Assembly: GCA_948470755.1 (NCBI GenBank)
Contig: CAOKPU010000004.1
Coordinates: forward strand, 18,791 to 82,790
Direction: 5' to 3'
Source: an uncultured Lachnospiraceae bacterium
GTDB lineage: Bacteria; Bacillota; Clostridia; Lachnospirales; Lachnospiraceae
DNA: 64,000 nt
The position numbers and the translations under genes are program-made. This document shows, one piece after another, positions 54,305-63,360 of this stretch (within the stretch, counting starts at the first letter, position 1; each line of letters starts with the position of its first letter). The notes below the pieces were generated by a model that did not search any database, was not told the origin of the DNA, and was given only the letters and a program-made list of their open reading frames with translations.

Positions 54305-54868
54305 ATGAGAGTAATAGCGGGAACAGCCAGAAGCCTTCCATTAAAAACACCGTCGGGGATGGATACCAGGCCTACCACGGACCGGATAAAAGAAACTTTA
54401 TTTAATATACTGCAGCCTTATATGGCCGATTGTATCTTTATTGATTTATTCAGCGGGAGCGGCGGCATTGGGATTGAGGCTTTAAGCCGCGGGGCAAGAC
54501 ATGCATATTTTGTAGAAAACAATAGGGAAGCCTTTTTATGCATCCAGTCCAATATAACATTTACGAAGCTGGCGGACAGGGCAACGCTTTTCAGGCAGGA
54601 TGTTTTCAGCGCGTTATCTATGATACATGAAAAAGAAGCGGATATTATTTTTATGGATCCTCCCTATGAGCAAGGATATGAAGCCAAAGTGCTTGCCGCA
54701 TTGGCGGACAAGCCTTATGTTACAGGAAATACCCTGCTCATTGTGGAAGCAAAGCTTTCCGAGGATTTTTCTTTTGCTGCGGAGTTGGGATACCGGATTG
54801 AGAGGGAGAAGAATTACAGGACAAATAAGCATGTATTTTTGCGGAAAGAGCAGGGGAAGGAAGAATGA
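54305..54868 (+). CDS. rsmD: 16S rRNA (guanine966-N2)-methyltransferase RsmD
   Basis: A 187-residue SAM-dependent methyltransferase acting on 16S rRNA G966. SAM motif [20 protein letters not shown], and catalytic DPPY in [11 protein letters not shown] (the N6/N2-methyltransferase type). The N-terminal [14 protein letters not shown] and [12 protein letters not shown] motifs are typical of RsmD. The start is ATG 54305. It overlaps coaD by four bases, a widespread Firmicute pairing. Confidence 0.94.
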   Translation: MRVIAGTARSLPLKTPSGMDTRPTTDRIKETLFNILQPYMADCIFIDLFSGSGGIGIEALSRGARHAYFVENNREAFLCIQSNITFTKLADRATLFRQDVFSALSMIHEKEADIIFMDPPYEQGYEAKVLAALADKPYVTGNTLLIVEAKLSEDFSFAAELGYRIEREKNYRTNKHVFLRKEQGKEE

Positions 54869-55350
54869 AGGCTGCGATTTATCCGGGAAGTTTTGACCCG
54901 GTTACTTATGGGCATTTGGATGTAATCCACCGGGCGGCGGAGATTTTTGACGAATTAACGGTAAGTGTGTTGAACAATCAATTAAAGACTCCATTGTTTT
55001 CTGTGGAAGAACGTGTTAAGATATTGGAGAAAGCGACAGAAAATATTCCAAATGTTAAGGTTGACTCTTTCAGCGGTTTATTAATTGATTATGCAAAGAA
55101 GAAAGGCGTACATGTGGCAATCCGGGGCCTGCGTGCAATTACGGATTTTGAATATGAGCTGCAGATTGCCCAAACCAACAAGCTGCTTTCCAAAGGGGAA
55201 TTGGATACCGTATTTTTGACCACCAGCCTGGAATATGCGTATTTGAGTTCCAGCAGTGTAAAAGAAATTGCCAGTTTTCATGGGGACATATCCATGTGCG
55301 TGCCGGAATTTGTAGCGCAGCTTATTTTTGAAAAATACGGACATAGATAA
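54865..55350 (+). CDS. coaD: Phosphopantetheine adenylyltransferase
   Basis: A 161-residue enzyme that makes dephospho-CoA from phosphopantetheine and ATP, the penultimate step of CoA synthesis. The nucleotidyl-transferase motif [12 protein letters not shown] with the T/HxGH-type His (YGHL) is at the N-terminus, and the C-terminal [17 protein letters not shown] is the usual substrate-binding region. Length fits the hexameric bacterial enzyme. It overlaps rsmD by four bases. Confidence 0.96.
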   Translation: MKAAIYPGSFDPVTYGHLDVIHRAAEIFDELTVSVLNNQLKTPLFSVEERVKILEKATENIPNVKVDSFSGLLIDYAKKKGVHVAIRGLRAITDFEYELQIAQTNKLLSKGELDTVFLTTSLEYAYLSSSSVKEIASFHGDISMCVPEFVAQLIFEKYGHR

Positions 55351-55394
55351 TACTGCTAAACATTTGCTGCAGCAGTAATGGGAGAGGTTACTAT

Positions 55395-56006
55395 ATGAGC
55401 AGTAGGATTGAACAGTTAATTGATGAAATTGAAGAATACATTGATAATTGTAAATATCAGGCATTATCCAATACGAAGATTATTGTAAATAAAGAAGAGA
55501 TTGATGAACTTCTCAGGGAGCTTAGGATGAAGACCCCTGATGAGATTAAGCGATATCAGAAGATCATAAGCAATAAAGAAGCGATTTTAAATGATGCCAG
55601 GACAAAGGCGGAAGCGCTCATCAATGAAGCGACCGTGCAGACCAACGAACTGATCAATGAACATGAAATTATGCAGCAGGCTTATTCGCAGGCAAATGAA
55701 ATCGTTACGCTGGCCAGCCACCAGGCGCAGGAAATCTTGGATAATGCCACGATTGAAGCGAATAATATGAAAGCGGCAGCGATTCAGTATACGGATGAAA
55801 TGTTGGCGAATTTGGAAAACCTGATTGCCCAGACCGTGAATATGACGGCCTCTCATTATGAGAGCTTTATGAACAACCTCAATGGTTATGCGGAAATTAT
55901 CCGTACGAACCGGTCGGACCTGCACCCTCAGGAAGTGGATTCCATTTATGGAGGGGCGGAAGGAGGGGATGGCAGCGAATCCCTGAATTTGGACATGCTT
56001 AAATAG
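55395..56006 (+). CDS. Coiled-coil protein, V-ATPase subunit H-like or DivIVA-like
   Basis: A 203-residue protein that is almost wholly helical. A charged coiled coil runs from about residue 30 to 130, with a less helical tail rich in Asn and Thr that ends acidic (GGAEGGDGSESLNLDMLK). No membrane segment or catalytic motif is visible. Lachnospiraceae homologues after coaD are labelled ATPase- or vacuolar-ATPase-like by weak similarity; a cell-division or polar-localisation role is an equally weak guess. AGAGG lies upstream of the ATG. Confidence 0.7.
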   Translation: MSSRIEQLIDEIEEYIDNCKYQALSNTKIIVNKEEIDELLRELRMKTPDEIKRYQKIISNKEAILNDARTKAEALINEATVQTNELINEHEIMQQAYSQANEIVTLASHQAQEILDNATIEANNMKAAAIQYTDEMLANLENLIAQTVNMTASHYESFMNNLNGYAEIIRTNRSDLHPQEVDSIYGGAEGGDGSESLNLDMLK

Positions 56007-56067
56007 AAGCAGTATAGCGATGTATCCGTATAGCCTGTCATAAGGCAAAGGGTATGAATAGGACCGG

Positions 56068-56104
56068 AGCCGGTTCCGCCTGAAATGACGGAGCCGGTTT
56101 TTCT
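56068..56104 (+). terminator. Terminator before the amidase gene
   Basis: An 11-bp stem (AGCCGGTTCCG with CGGAGCCGGTT; two G-T pairs and an A-A end) with a 10-base loop and a run of Ts. It ends the rsmD-coaD-coiled-coil transcript. Confidence 0.75.
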
Positions 56105-56153
56105 ATCATGAGTTTTGGGGGTTCCAAAGACTGAAGTTCAAAAAAGGAGGTGA

Positions 56154-57488
56154 ATGCAAAATATGAAGCCTGCTTTCAAAATAGCGCCGGCTTTCTTTTT
56201 GGGGTTGTTGTTTTTTTGTTTGAGAAGCATTACCGCATATGGGGCAAAACCGGTAGTGGCAGTGATAGACCCCGGACACGGAGGGGAAAATTTAGGGGCG
56301 GAATATAACGGATATACGGAAAAAGATATGACGATGATTGTCGCTGAGGCAATGAAGGAGGAACTGGAAAAATACGAAGGGATTGAAGTATATCTTACCC
56401 GTGAGGGAGACAGGGATATGAAGCTGGAGGAACGTGCGGAGTTTGCGGCATCCAAAAATGCGGATTTCCTTTTCTGCCTTCATTTCAATATGTCCCTTAG
56501 CCATGAACTTTTTGGTTCCGAGGTATGGGTTTCTGCGTTTGGCGCAGAGCATCAAGCCGGGTATGCATTTGCCAGCGCGGAAATGAAACTATTGGAAGAT
56601 ACGGGGCTTTACCCAAGAGGGATCAAGACAAGGCTGAACGATAAAGGGGAGGATTATTACGGGATCATCCGGCATTCAACGGCAAAAGGGATCCCGTCTG
56701 TTATTATAGAGCATTGCCATCTGGATCAGGGAAGAGATGTATCTTTTTATAACTCCAAGGAAAAGTTGGAGCAGTTTGGTATCTTGGATGCAACGGCGGC
56801 TGCCCAATATTTTGGTTTGAAATCAGAGATTTTAGGCGTGGACTATAGCGGATACCATAAAGAAGAAATCCCCCTTCCCAATGCTGCGGTAAAACCGGAT
56901 ACATCGGAGCCGGATGTCTGTGTGATAGATGTAAGCCATGTGGATGAGGAAACGGGGGAAATTACAGTTTCCGTATATGCGGCTGATTATGACAGTTATA
57001 TTTTATATTACAGCTATAGCCTGGATGGAGGGGAAAGTTTTTCCGGTTTGCATGAGTGGGAGCCGCGCAATGCGGACATGCTTCAGTTTACGGTGCAAGC
57101 GCCGTCCGGGACGGTGCCGGACCTTGTGGTAAATGTGTATAATAAATATGACTATATCACCCAAAGCAATCATGTACGCCTGCCCTCTATCATTTACGGG
57201 GAAGAGGAGAAGGACGAAGGGGAAACGGGAACGGTGCTGCAAGAGGAGGACGCGGTGGAGGCTGGAAGTATGACGGCAAAAAACCCTTCGGCTGTAAAGC
57301 AGGAGGAAGAGGGGGGAAAAACGGCAAGAGGAGAAGAAGAGGGGGAAAAATCCGGCCAAAGGGCGACCGTCCTTTATTTTCTGCAAGTGGCGCTGCTTTG
57401 CGCTTCCATTTTGTTTGTCCTGCTTTTGATGGCAGGCCTTCTGATCGGGAGGCGGCCTTCAAAGAAGAAACGAAGACGGAAAAAATAG
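56154..57488 (+). CDS. N-acetylmuramoyl-L-alanine amidase (Amidase_3)
   Basis: A 444-residue peptidoglycan hydrolase. A signal peptide (about 1-28) leads to the zinc amidase domain (about 35-225): DPGHGGENLG, the Glu/His ligands in EKDMTM and CLHFN, and the catalytic Glu in VIIEHCHLD. The middle is an unassigned beta-rich segment (about 245-345), and the C-terminus has a single membrane helix (about 412-434) with a very basic tail (KKKRRRKK). It is thus anchored to the outer membrane face of the cell, not released. ATG 56154 follows AAAGGAGG by 3 bases; ATG 56163 is the alternative. Its end overlaps the convergent ylbJ gene by 30 bases. Confidence 0.9.
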   Translation: MQNMKPAFKIAPAFFLGLLFFCLRSITAYGAKPVVAVIDPGHGGENLGAEYNGYTEKDMTMIVAEAMKEELEKYEGIEVYLTREGDRDMKLEERAEFAASKNADFLFCLHFNMSLSHELFGSEVWVSAFGAEHQAGYAFASAEMKLLEDTGLYPRGIKTRLNDKGEDYYGIIRHSTAKGIPSVIIEHCHLDQGRDVSFYNSKEKLEQFGILDATAAAQYFGLKSEILGVDYSGYHKEEIPLPNAAVKPDTSEPDVCVIDVSHVDEETGEITVSVYAADYDSYILYYSYSLDGGESFSGLHEWEPRNADMLQFTVQAPSGTVPDLVVNVYNKYDYITQSNHVRLPSIIYGEEEKDEGETGTVLQEEDAVEAGSMTAKNPSAVKQEEEGGKTARGEEEGEKSGQRATVLYFLQVALLCASILFVLLLMAGLLIGRRPSKKKRRRKK

Positions 57489-58439
57489 AAGCCAAAGAAT
57501 ATAATAGAATAACGTAATAGCGGAAAGGACGAGTTTGTGAACGATATAATGTTTCAAAGAAAGATTGGTATCTTTTATCATGCTGTAGGTCTGGGCAATG
57601 CAGGAGAATCCCCCGAAAGGAAGAAGCAGCAGCACGATAAGAGGCGACTGTCCGCCCATGCGGCTGATGCCGCTGGTGATTTCTAAAAGACAGTTTATTA
57701 CCGCGCCCCAATCAGCGCCGGTTGGGGAAGCGGGAGGCAGCAAAGCCTGAGGCGCCAGATTGAGCAGATTAAAAAAGACCATATATCCTCCAAGCTTTGC
57801 AATGCTGTAAAGCCCGGATAAAATGGAATCGTCCAGAGTATCCAATAAGGATGCCGGGGACGTTGTTTCCGCCGCGGAAAGGATGGTTTTCAGCCTATGG
57901 GAAGGCAGGGCGGAAACGGAAACGGGCAGACTCCGGTACAAGGTATATCTTAAGAAGACGCCATAACACAAAGGAAGTCCATACATACCGAAAATATAAG
58001 GGAGGATCAGCTTTAGCCGTAATGTGGGCAGGACAAAGCTAAGAAAATATACAGGCCCGATATTGTTGCAGAAAGCCAGCAAAAAAGAAGCTTCCTTTTT
58101 GGAAAGTTTGTGGCAGGAATATAAATCAGCGATAACTTTTGCCCCCATAGGAAAGCCGCAGAGGAATCCGATGGCAAGGGCGTAAATACCGTTTAAACTT
58201 ACCTTAAAAAGAGGGATAAAAACAGGGCTTATTATTTTTACGATATGCTCCGTTAAGTTAAGACGTATCATAATGCCGGACAGGATCATAAACGGGAGCA
58301 ACGTAGGCACCATACGGTTAAACCAAAGTTGTAGGCCGGTCAGCGAAAAAGCCAGGCTTTCTTTGGGAAACGCTAAAAGCAGGGCGGTCATTATAAGGAA
58401 CAAAAATGTAAAAAGAAAGGTTTTGCTGTTTTTTCTCAA
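57459..58439 (-). CDS. ylbJ: YlbJ-like sporulation integral membrane protein
   Basis: A 326-residue membrane protein with about eight hydrophobic segments and conserved motifs GFPMGAKV and NNIGPVYFLS, as in Bacillus YlbJ and the nucleoside-recognition family. YlbJ is a sigma-E-type spore gene, supporting sporulation in the host. The start is TTG 58439; the ribosome site is weak. Its 3' end overlaps the convergent amidase gene by 30 bases, so the two 3' untranslated regions could interact as antisense RNAs. Confidence 0.85.
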   Translation of the reverse strand: MRKNSKTFLFTFLFLIMTALLLAFPKESLAFSLTGLQLWFNRMVPTLLPFMILSGIMIRLNLTEHIVKIISPVFIPLFKVSLNGIYALAIGFLCGFPMGAKVIADLYSCHKLSKKEASFLLAFCNNIGPVYFLSFVLPTLRLKLILPYIFGMYGLPLCYGVFLRYTLYRSLPVSVSALPSHRLKTILSAAETTSPASLLDTLDDSILSGLYSIAKLGGYMVFFNLLNLAPQALLPPASPTGADWGAVINCLLEITSGISRMGGQSPLIVLLLLPFGGFSCIAQTYSMIKDTNLSLKHYIVHKLVLSAITLFYYILWLLFFPSSFLL

Positions 58440-58525
58440 AATATCACCAGGTTATAAGGTTTATTACAAATATATGAAACACATGGAGAATTAGAAGTGT
58501 GTGAAAAAGGATGGAAGGTAGAAAG

Positions 58526-59233
58526 ATGCTCCGTTTGGATAAGTTTTTATGCGATGCTAAGATTGGAAGCCGCAGCCAGATAAAAGGATATTTGAAACAA
58601 GGGTTTGTAAAGGTCAATGGCGAAATAATCAAAAGGCCGGAACATAAGGTAGATGAAGAAAAAGATCAGGTATTCTTTCAAGGGAAGGAGATTACTTATA
58701 AAAAATATGTTTATTATATGCTGAATAAACCGAAAGGAGTCGTTTCCTCCACAAAAGACCCTAGATGCCTTACAGTGACGGGGCTTTTAAAAGATACGGG
58801 ATATGACGGGCTTTTTCCTATAGGGAGGTTGGATAAGGATACGGAAGGTTTGCTGCTGATGACAAATGACGGCAATCTGGCCCATAATCTGCTTTCCCCT
58901 AAAAAACATGTGGGAAAAATATATTATGCAAAACTGGCAGGGCCGCTGACGGAAGAAAAGAGAAAAGAATTGGAAAATGGGGTAGATATTGGCGAGGGAA
59001 CGCTGACTCTGCCGGCAAAAGTGGAACAGGTAACAGAGACGAGCATCCATCTGACGATAACAGAGGGCAAATACCACCAAATAAAGAGGATGCTTTGGGC
59101 GGTGGGGAATGAAGTGGTTTATTTAAAAAGGATTGCAATGGGAGGGATCGTCCTGGATGAGAGCCTTCCCGTCGGAAAGTATAGGGAACTTACGGAAGAA
59201 GAGATGGAAGCCGTCGGCCTTAGGAAATATTAG
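58526..59233 (+). CDS. RsuA/RluB family pseudouridine synthase
   Basis: A 235-residue synthase that makes pseudouridine in rRNA. An N-terminal S4 RNA-binding domain (LRLDKFLCDAKIGSRSQIKGYLKQG) is followed by the catalytic core with Asp in GRLDKDTEGLLLMTND. The RsuA-type length and motifs suggest action on small-subunit rRNA (U516), but RluB/E/F-type specificity cannot be excluded. The start is ATG 58526, behind GGAAGG. Weak terminators follow. Confidence 0.9.
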   Translation: MLRLDKFLCDAKIGSRSQIKGYLKQGFVKVNGEIIKRPEHKVDEEKDQVFFQGKEITYKKYVYYMLNKPKGVVSSTKDPRCLTVTGLLKDTGYDGLFPIGRLDKDTEGLLLMTNDGNLAHNLLSPKKHVGKIYYAKLAGPLTEEKRKELENGVDIGEGTLTLPAKVEQVTETSIHLTITEGKYHQIKRMLWAVGNEVVYLKRIAMGGIVLDESLPVGKYRELTEEEMEAVGLRKY

Positions 59234-59248
59234 CCGGCAGCCTTTCGG

Positions 59249-59314
59249 CAGCCGTCAAATGGAAACGGCTGTTTGACCCGTTGCCCGCAGGAATAAAGCA
59301 TCGGCGGGTTTTTT
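59249..59314 (+). terminator. Two weak terminator hairpins ahead of the transglutaminase gene
   Basis: Hairpin 1: CAGCCGT (59249-59255) with ACGGCTG (59265-59271), then TTT. Hairpin 2: CCCGC (59284-59288) with GCGGG (59304-59308), then six Ts. The latter directly precedes the GGAGG of the next gene. Confidence 0.4.
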
Positions 59315-59325
59315 GGAGGATGGAA

Positions 59326-60858
59326 ATGAAATGGATGAAAAAAATCCTTTATGGTATTTTAGGTTTATTGTCATTGATCAGCCTTTTTATTATTATATGT
59401 GCTTTTCAGCCAAAGCTGGCGGATCAGGTTTCGGATTTTCTTTACCAGACATTGGGAAAGGGGAAACATGCCGGCCAGGAGGGGATGCAGCCGGATGCGG
59501 CGGGTAAAGCAAAGGAAAATAACAACAGGGATGAAATTGGCGGTTCGGATGACAGCCGAAGCCATGTTATGGATGGCAGTGAGAAAGCGGAAAAGGATGA
59601 CGAAGCAGATCAAGGCATGGATCAAAGCCTTGTTTCCGGATATACTCCGCCAAAGCGGTCGGATATAGATATGCCAAAAGAAGTGGAGGGACGCAGCGGA
59701 TATCTTCCGGTACAGGAAGATATGGAAGAAATTGATGAGGATGAAGCCGAAGGACTGAGACAGTTTTATACCTATGGCGAGACAGGGGAAGGCTTAAGCT
59801 TTGATACGGAATATTATCCTTATTACGGGATGTTGTCCCCAAAAGAGCAGTCCTTATATCGACAGATTTATGCTAACGCTGCGGCGTTAAACGGGATTTT
59901 TAACCCGGTGGAACCAGCCTCGCAAAGAGAATTGCACAATACTTTTCTGGCAGTCTTTAATGACCACCCGGAGCTTTTCTGGCTGGATTGTGCGTATGGA
60001 GGAAAGTTTGCAGGAAACGGGGAATGTGTATGGATCTCTCTGCAATTCAATGATTTAGTGGATGACTTAGAGAGGGCAAAGTACGAGTTTGAGGCTGCTG
60101 CAGAAGAGATCCTGGCAGGGGCGCAGGGAAGTGATTATGAGAAAGAGTTGTACGTACATGATGCGTTGTCGGACCGGATAGAATATGATCTTCAGGCCCC
60201 GTTGAACCAAAGCGCATATAGCGCTTTGGTTAATGACCGGACTGTCTGTGCAGGCTATGCCAGGAGCCTTCAATATTTGATGACCAGGCTTGGCGTCCCT
60301 TGTTATTATTGTACGGGTTTTGCGGGAGAAAACCATGCATGGAATATCATCCGCCTGGACGGTGAGTATTATAATGTGGATACTACTTGGGATGATACCA
60401 CTCCGAATACTTATGATTACTTTAATAAAACGGATCATGATTTTGCGTCTACCCATAAGAGGGAAGACCTTTCCGTGTATCTTCCTCCATGCAATGGAAT
60501 CAAATATGGCAATCTGGAGAGGAATGAAGCAGTGGAGGAAACGGGTATTGACAGCAGGAGAAGCTTGGAAGATGCCGGTTTTTCTGAAGAAGATGTGTTA
60601 TATGGATTAGACGAGTATTATGATAACTGCTATCATCAGATTATGGGGCAGAATGGATCCGCCCGGTTTGAAAATGTTGTGGACAGTGAGGGACTTTGGT
60701 TTGACTGCTATCAGGCATATGAAGATAACAGTTATTGCGCCGGATATATGGATAAAGTGTTGGCAGAATTGCAGGCGGAAGGATGCGAAGTAGATATTGA
60801 AGCGGAGAGCCTGCGGGACGGAAGGGTTCTTCTTAGGCATAATATCCGGTTTTTCTGA
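59326..60858 (+). CDS. Membrane-anchored transglutaminase-like protein
   Basis: A 510-residue protein with an N-terminal membrane anchor (about 5-25), a disordered acidic/low-complexity linker (about 40-130) and a transglutaminase-like cysteine protease fold: Cys in TVCAGYARSL (about 308), His in NHAWNI (about 336) and Asp in VDTTWDD (about 351). Such domains can be proteases or crosslinkers in bacteria. The C-terminal 120 residues are unassigned. The start is ATG 59326, 6 bases after GGAGG; ATG 59320 overlaps that site. No operon partner is evident. Confidence 0.85.
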   Translation: MKWMKKILYGILGLLSLISLFIIICAFQPKLADQVSDFLYQTLGKGKHAGQEGMQPDAAGKAKENNNRDEIGGSDDSRSHVMDGSEKAEKDDEADQGMDQSLVSGYTPPKRSDIDMPKEVEGRSGYLPVQEDMEEIDEDEAEGLRQFYTYGETGEGLSFDTEYYPYYGMLSPKEQSLYRQIYANAAALNGIFNPVEPASQRELHNTFLAVFNDHPELFWLDCAYGGKFAGNGECVWISLQFNDLVDDLERAKYEFEAAAEEILAGAQGSDYEKELYVHDALSDRIEYDLQAPLNQSAYSALVNDRTVCAGYARSLQYLMTRLGVPCYYCTGFAGENHAWNIIRLDGEYYNVDTTWDDTTPNTYDYFNKTDHDFASTHKREDLSVYLPPCNGIKYGNLERNEAVEETGIDSRRSLEDAGFSEEDVLYGLDEYYDNCYHQIMGQNGSARFENVVDSEGLWFDCYQAYEDNSYCAGYMDKVLAELQAEGCEVDIEAESLRDGRVLLRHNIRFF

Positions 60859-60872
60859 AAAAAGGATTTTGG

Positions 60873-60897
60873 TATGAGGGAGAAAATAATGATATAA
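60873..60897 (+). promoter_or_regulatory. Promoter upstream of the MFS/spermidine synthase gene
   Basis: TTGGTA and TATAAT (60891-60896) with an 18-base spacer. The leader 60900-61040 then contains two alternative 8-bp hairpins (see findings). Confidence 0.4.
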
Positions 60898-61051
60898 TGA
60901 GCGTTAGTGAAGAGAGCAAGCCTGCATGTTCATGAATGGCGACCATGAATCGCTGATTCATGATATATTAAAGAATGGACATAGTTTGTCTTATAAAAGC
61001 TGCGCTTACAGATGTAAATCCGCATATTGAGAAAGGAGTAGGTTTATTAGG

Positions 61052-62647
61052 ATGGAAAGTATATTAAAAAATAAATATTATTTGTATTTGACCGAATTTT
61101 TTGCGGGCATGTCCGTTATGGCGGTAGAACTGGGAGCCAGCCGCCTTCTGGCGCCATATTTTAGTTCTTCCCAGATCGTATGGACGATCATTATCGGGAC
61201 GATTATGATCGCTATGGCTCTTGGAAATATCTGGGGTGGAAGAAGCGCGGATAAGAACCCTAACCCGGACAAGCTTTATATGAGATTGGTGGTCGCAGCG
61301 TTGTGGATCGCAGCGATCCCGGTGGCTGGAAAATACATTATCCTTGGTATTTCGGCGGTCCTGGTAATGAGCATAAATAATAATTTCCTGATTTTGGCCG
61401 GTTTTGCAGCTTGTATGGTGATTTTTGTATTTCCTTTATTTCTGCTTGGAACGGTAACGCCGTCTTTGGTAAAATATACGGTGGACAGTTTGGATGACAG
61501 TGGAAAGACGGTAGGCACTTTAGGGGCTTTTAATACAATCGGAAGTATTATTGGTACGTTTATGCCTACCTTTGTCACTATTCCGGCAGTAGGGACGGCG
61601 GTTACGTTCCTGATTTTTTCCGGCGTGCTTCTTTTGCTGGGGCTTGTATATTTCATGAGTAAAAAGGTGAAACAGAAGGCTTGCCTGTTAGCCGTTTTCT
61701 TTTTCGTCGTATGTAGTATTTTAGGACATTCCGGCAGTTTTGCCTTTTGGGAAGGCCGGTTGCTTTACGAAGGGGAGTCCATTTATAATTATCTCCAGGT
61801 AAAAGAGACGGATGACAGCGTGATCCTTTCCACAAATGTATTGTTCGGCGTCCAGTCTATAATGAAAAAAGACGATTCCCTTACCGGAATGTATTATGAT
61901 TATGCATTGGCGGCGCCGGTTATGGCCGGAGTCCATGAAAAAGAAAATGCGGATATCCTGGTATTAGGGATGGGGACAGGGACTTACGCAAAACAATGTA
62001 TGCACTATTTTGAAAATATTTCTGTAGAAGGCGTGGAAATCGATCAAAAGATTACGGATTTGGCAGGGGAATATTTTGCCCTTCCGGATACGGTGGAAGT
62101 GACAACGTATGACGGACGGGCTTATTTACAGGCTGTGGATAAAAAGTATGATGTAATTATGGTGGATGCTTATCAGGATATTACGATTCCCTTCCAGATG
62201 TCTTCGATTGAATTTTTTACATTGGTTAAGGAACACTTAAAAGAAGACGGCGTAATGGTGGTTAATATGAACATGCATTCGGATGAGGAAGGCAATATTA
62301 ACGAATATCTATCCGATACGATCGCTAATGTGTTCCCTTCCGTATACACGGCAGATGTATGGGGATCTACCAACCGTGAACTTTTTGCTGCACAAAACGG
62401 GGAAATCCTAGAACGCTTTACACAAAAAGCATATTTGTTGGAAAATAAGGAATTGGCAAAGATGATGCAGCAAGTTTCCGAAAGATTGTCGGCATATGAA
62501 AAAGGAGGTCTTCTCCTAACGGATGATAAAGCCCCGGTAGAATTGTTGGGGATGAGCGTTATTGACGGGCTGATCCAAAATGAGATTGGGTATTATAAAA
62601 AAGTTTTTAAAGAAGAAGGGATCCAGGGCATCCTGAACGCAATGTAA
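61052..62647 (+). CDS. Fused MFS-type membrane / spermidine synthase-like protein
   Basis: A 531-residue protein. The N-terminal half (about 1-215) has six or more hydrophobic segments, of the MFS-like type found in fused SpeE proteins. The C-terminal half (about 230-500) is a SAM-like methyl/aminopropyltransferase fold: nucleotide motif LVLGMGTGTYAKQ, acidic VEIDQKITD and DGRAYLQAV...VDAYQD. Whether it makes spermidine or only exports or senses polyamines is unclear. The start ATG 61052 is behind GAAAGGAG. The 190-base leader is structured. Confidence 0.88.
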   Translation: MESILKNKYYLYLTEFFAGMSVMAVELGASRLLAPYFSSSQIVWTIIIGTIMIAMALGNIWGGRSADKNPNPDKLYMRLVVAALWIAAIPVAGKYIILGISAVLVMSINNNFLILAGFAACMVIFVFPLFLLGTVTPSLVKYTVDSLDDSGKTVGTLGAFNTIGSIIGTFMPTFVTIPAVGTAVTFLIFSGVLLLLGLVYFMSKKVKQKACLLAVFFFVVCSILGHSGSFAFWEGRLLYEGESIYNYLQVKETDDSVILSTNVLFGVQSIMKKDDSLTGMYYDYALAAPVMAGVHEKENADILVLGMGTGTYAKQCMHYFENISVEGVEIDQKITDLAGEYFALPDTVEVTTYDGRAYLQAVDKKYDVIMVDAYQDITIPFQMSSIEFFTLVKEHLKEDGVMVVNMNMHSDEEGNINEYLSDTIANVFPSVYTADVWGSTNRELFAAQNGEILERFTQKAYLLENKELAKMMQQVSERLSAYEKGGLLLTDDKAPVELLGMSVIDGLIQNEIGYYKKVFKEEGIQGILNAM

Positions 62648-62667
62648 GGCAGGAACGCCTATTGCCG

Positions 62668-63066
62668 TTAAAGTTTTTTTCCGGAAGACGGCCGGGAAAT
62701 GTACTTTTTAATGGCGTCAAAACTTTCTTTACTGATAACATGTTCGATGCGGCAGGCGTCATCGGCGGCAGTGTCCGGATTTACCCCAAGGGAAGTAAGC
62801 CAGCCGCTTAACACTTCATGCCGCTCATAAATCATATCCGCAATTTCTTTCCCGGATTTTGTCAAATAGATGAATCCTTCCTTTGTAACGGTAATGTGTT
62901 CTTTCTCGCGCAGATTTTTCATGGCGACGCTGACGCTTGATTTTTTGAACCCCAGAAACTCCGCAATGTCTACCGAACGGACAACGGGGCGGGTTTTGCT
63001 AAGTATCAGTATGGTTTCCAGATAATTTTCTGCGGATTCGTTTATATTCTTCATATTAATTGCCAT
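62668..63066 (-). CDS. DtxR/MntR-family metal-dependent repressor
   Basis: A 132-residue transcription factor with a winged helix (about 8-65; DIAEFLGFKKSSVSVAMKNL is the recognition region) and a metal-binding/dimerisation domain (about 70-125) with ligands such as E-x-x-H in YERHEVL and CRIEHVIS. It lacks the SH3-like third domain. Divergent from feoA, so it probably represses iron uptake when iron (or Mn) is high; the operator is likely the palindrome at 63198-63213. The start is ATG 63066, behind GGGAG. Confidence 0.9.
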   Translation of the reverse strand: MAINMKNINESAENYLETILILSKTRPVVRSVDIAEFLGFKKSSVSVAMKNLREKEHITVTKEGFIYLTKSGKEIADMIYERHEVLSGWLTSLGVNPDTAADDACRIEHVISKESFDAIKKYISRPSSGKKL

Positions 63067-63181
63067 GCCTTTCTCCCGGCCTGCAAACCTTGGCGCCGGG
63101 ATGGGATGCTTTTAGTATATTGGCTTCCAACGCTGTTGTCAACGGAATGAAAGGTTTTTATAAATAGGATATAAAAAGTTA

Positions 63182-63213
63182 TTGACATATTATAATAGTT
63201 AGTATATACTAAC
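63182..63213 (+). promoter_or_regulatory. Promoter and probable metal-repressor operator of the feo operon
   Basis: TTGACA (63182-63187), 17-base spacer, TATACT (63205-63210). A perfect 16-bp palindrome GTTAGTATATACTAAC (63198-63213) covers the -10 box, so repressor binding would block RNA polymerase. The neighbouring divergent DtxR-type gene is the obvious candidate regulator. Confidence 0.7.
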
Positions 63214-63296
63214 GAATGAAAAGAAAATGATAACCAAAATCATTTGTTGCTCAAGAATGGATAACCAAAAGCCTGTAAATAAACTTGGTTTGTAAA

Positions 63297-63332
63297 CCAC
63301 CAAGCCTGCAGGCTGAGAGAAAGGCTTGGTTA
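63297..63332 (+). promoter_or_regulatory. Leader hairpin ahead of feoA
   Basis: CCAAGCCT and AGGCTTGG (8 bp) around a 14-base loop, within the 150-base leader of the feo transcript. Downstream bases are not a T run, so this is not a simple terminator. Confidence 0.35.
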
Positions 63333-63360
63333 TTAAGATGCAGGATAAGGAAAGAAGTGA

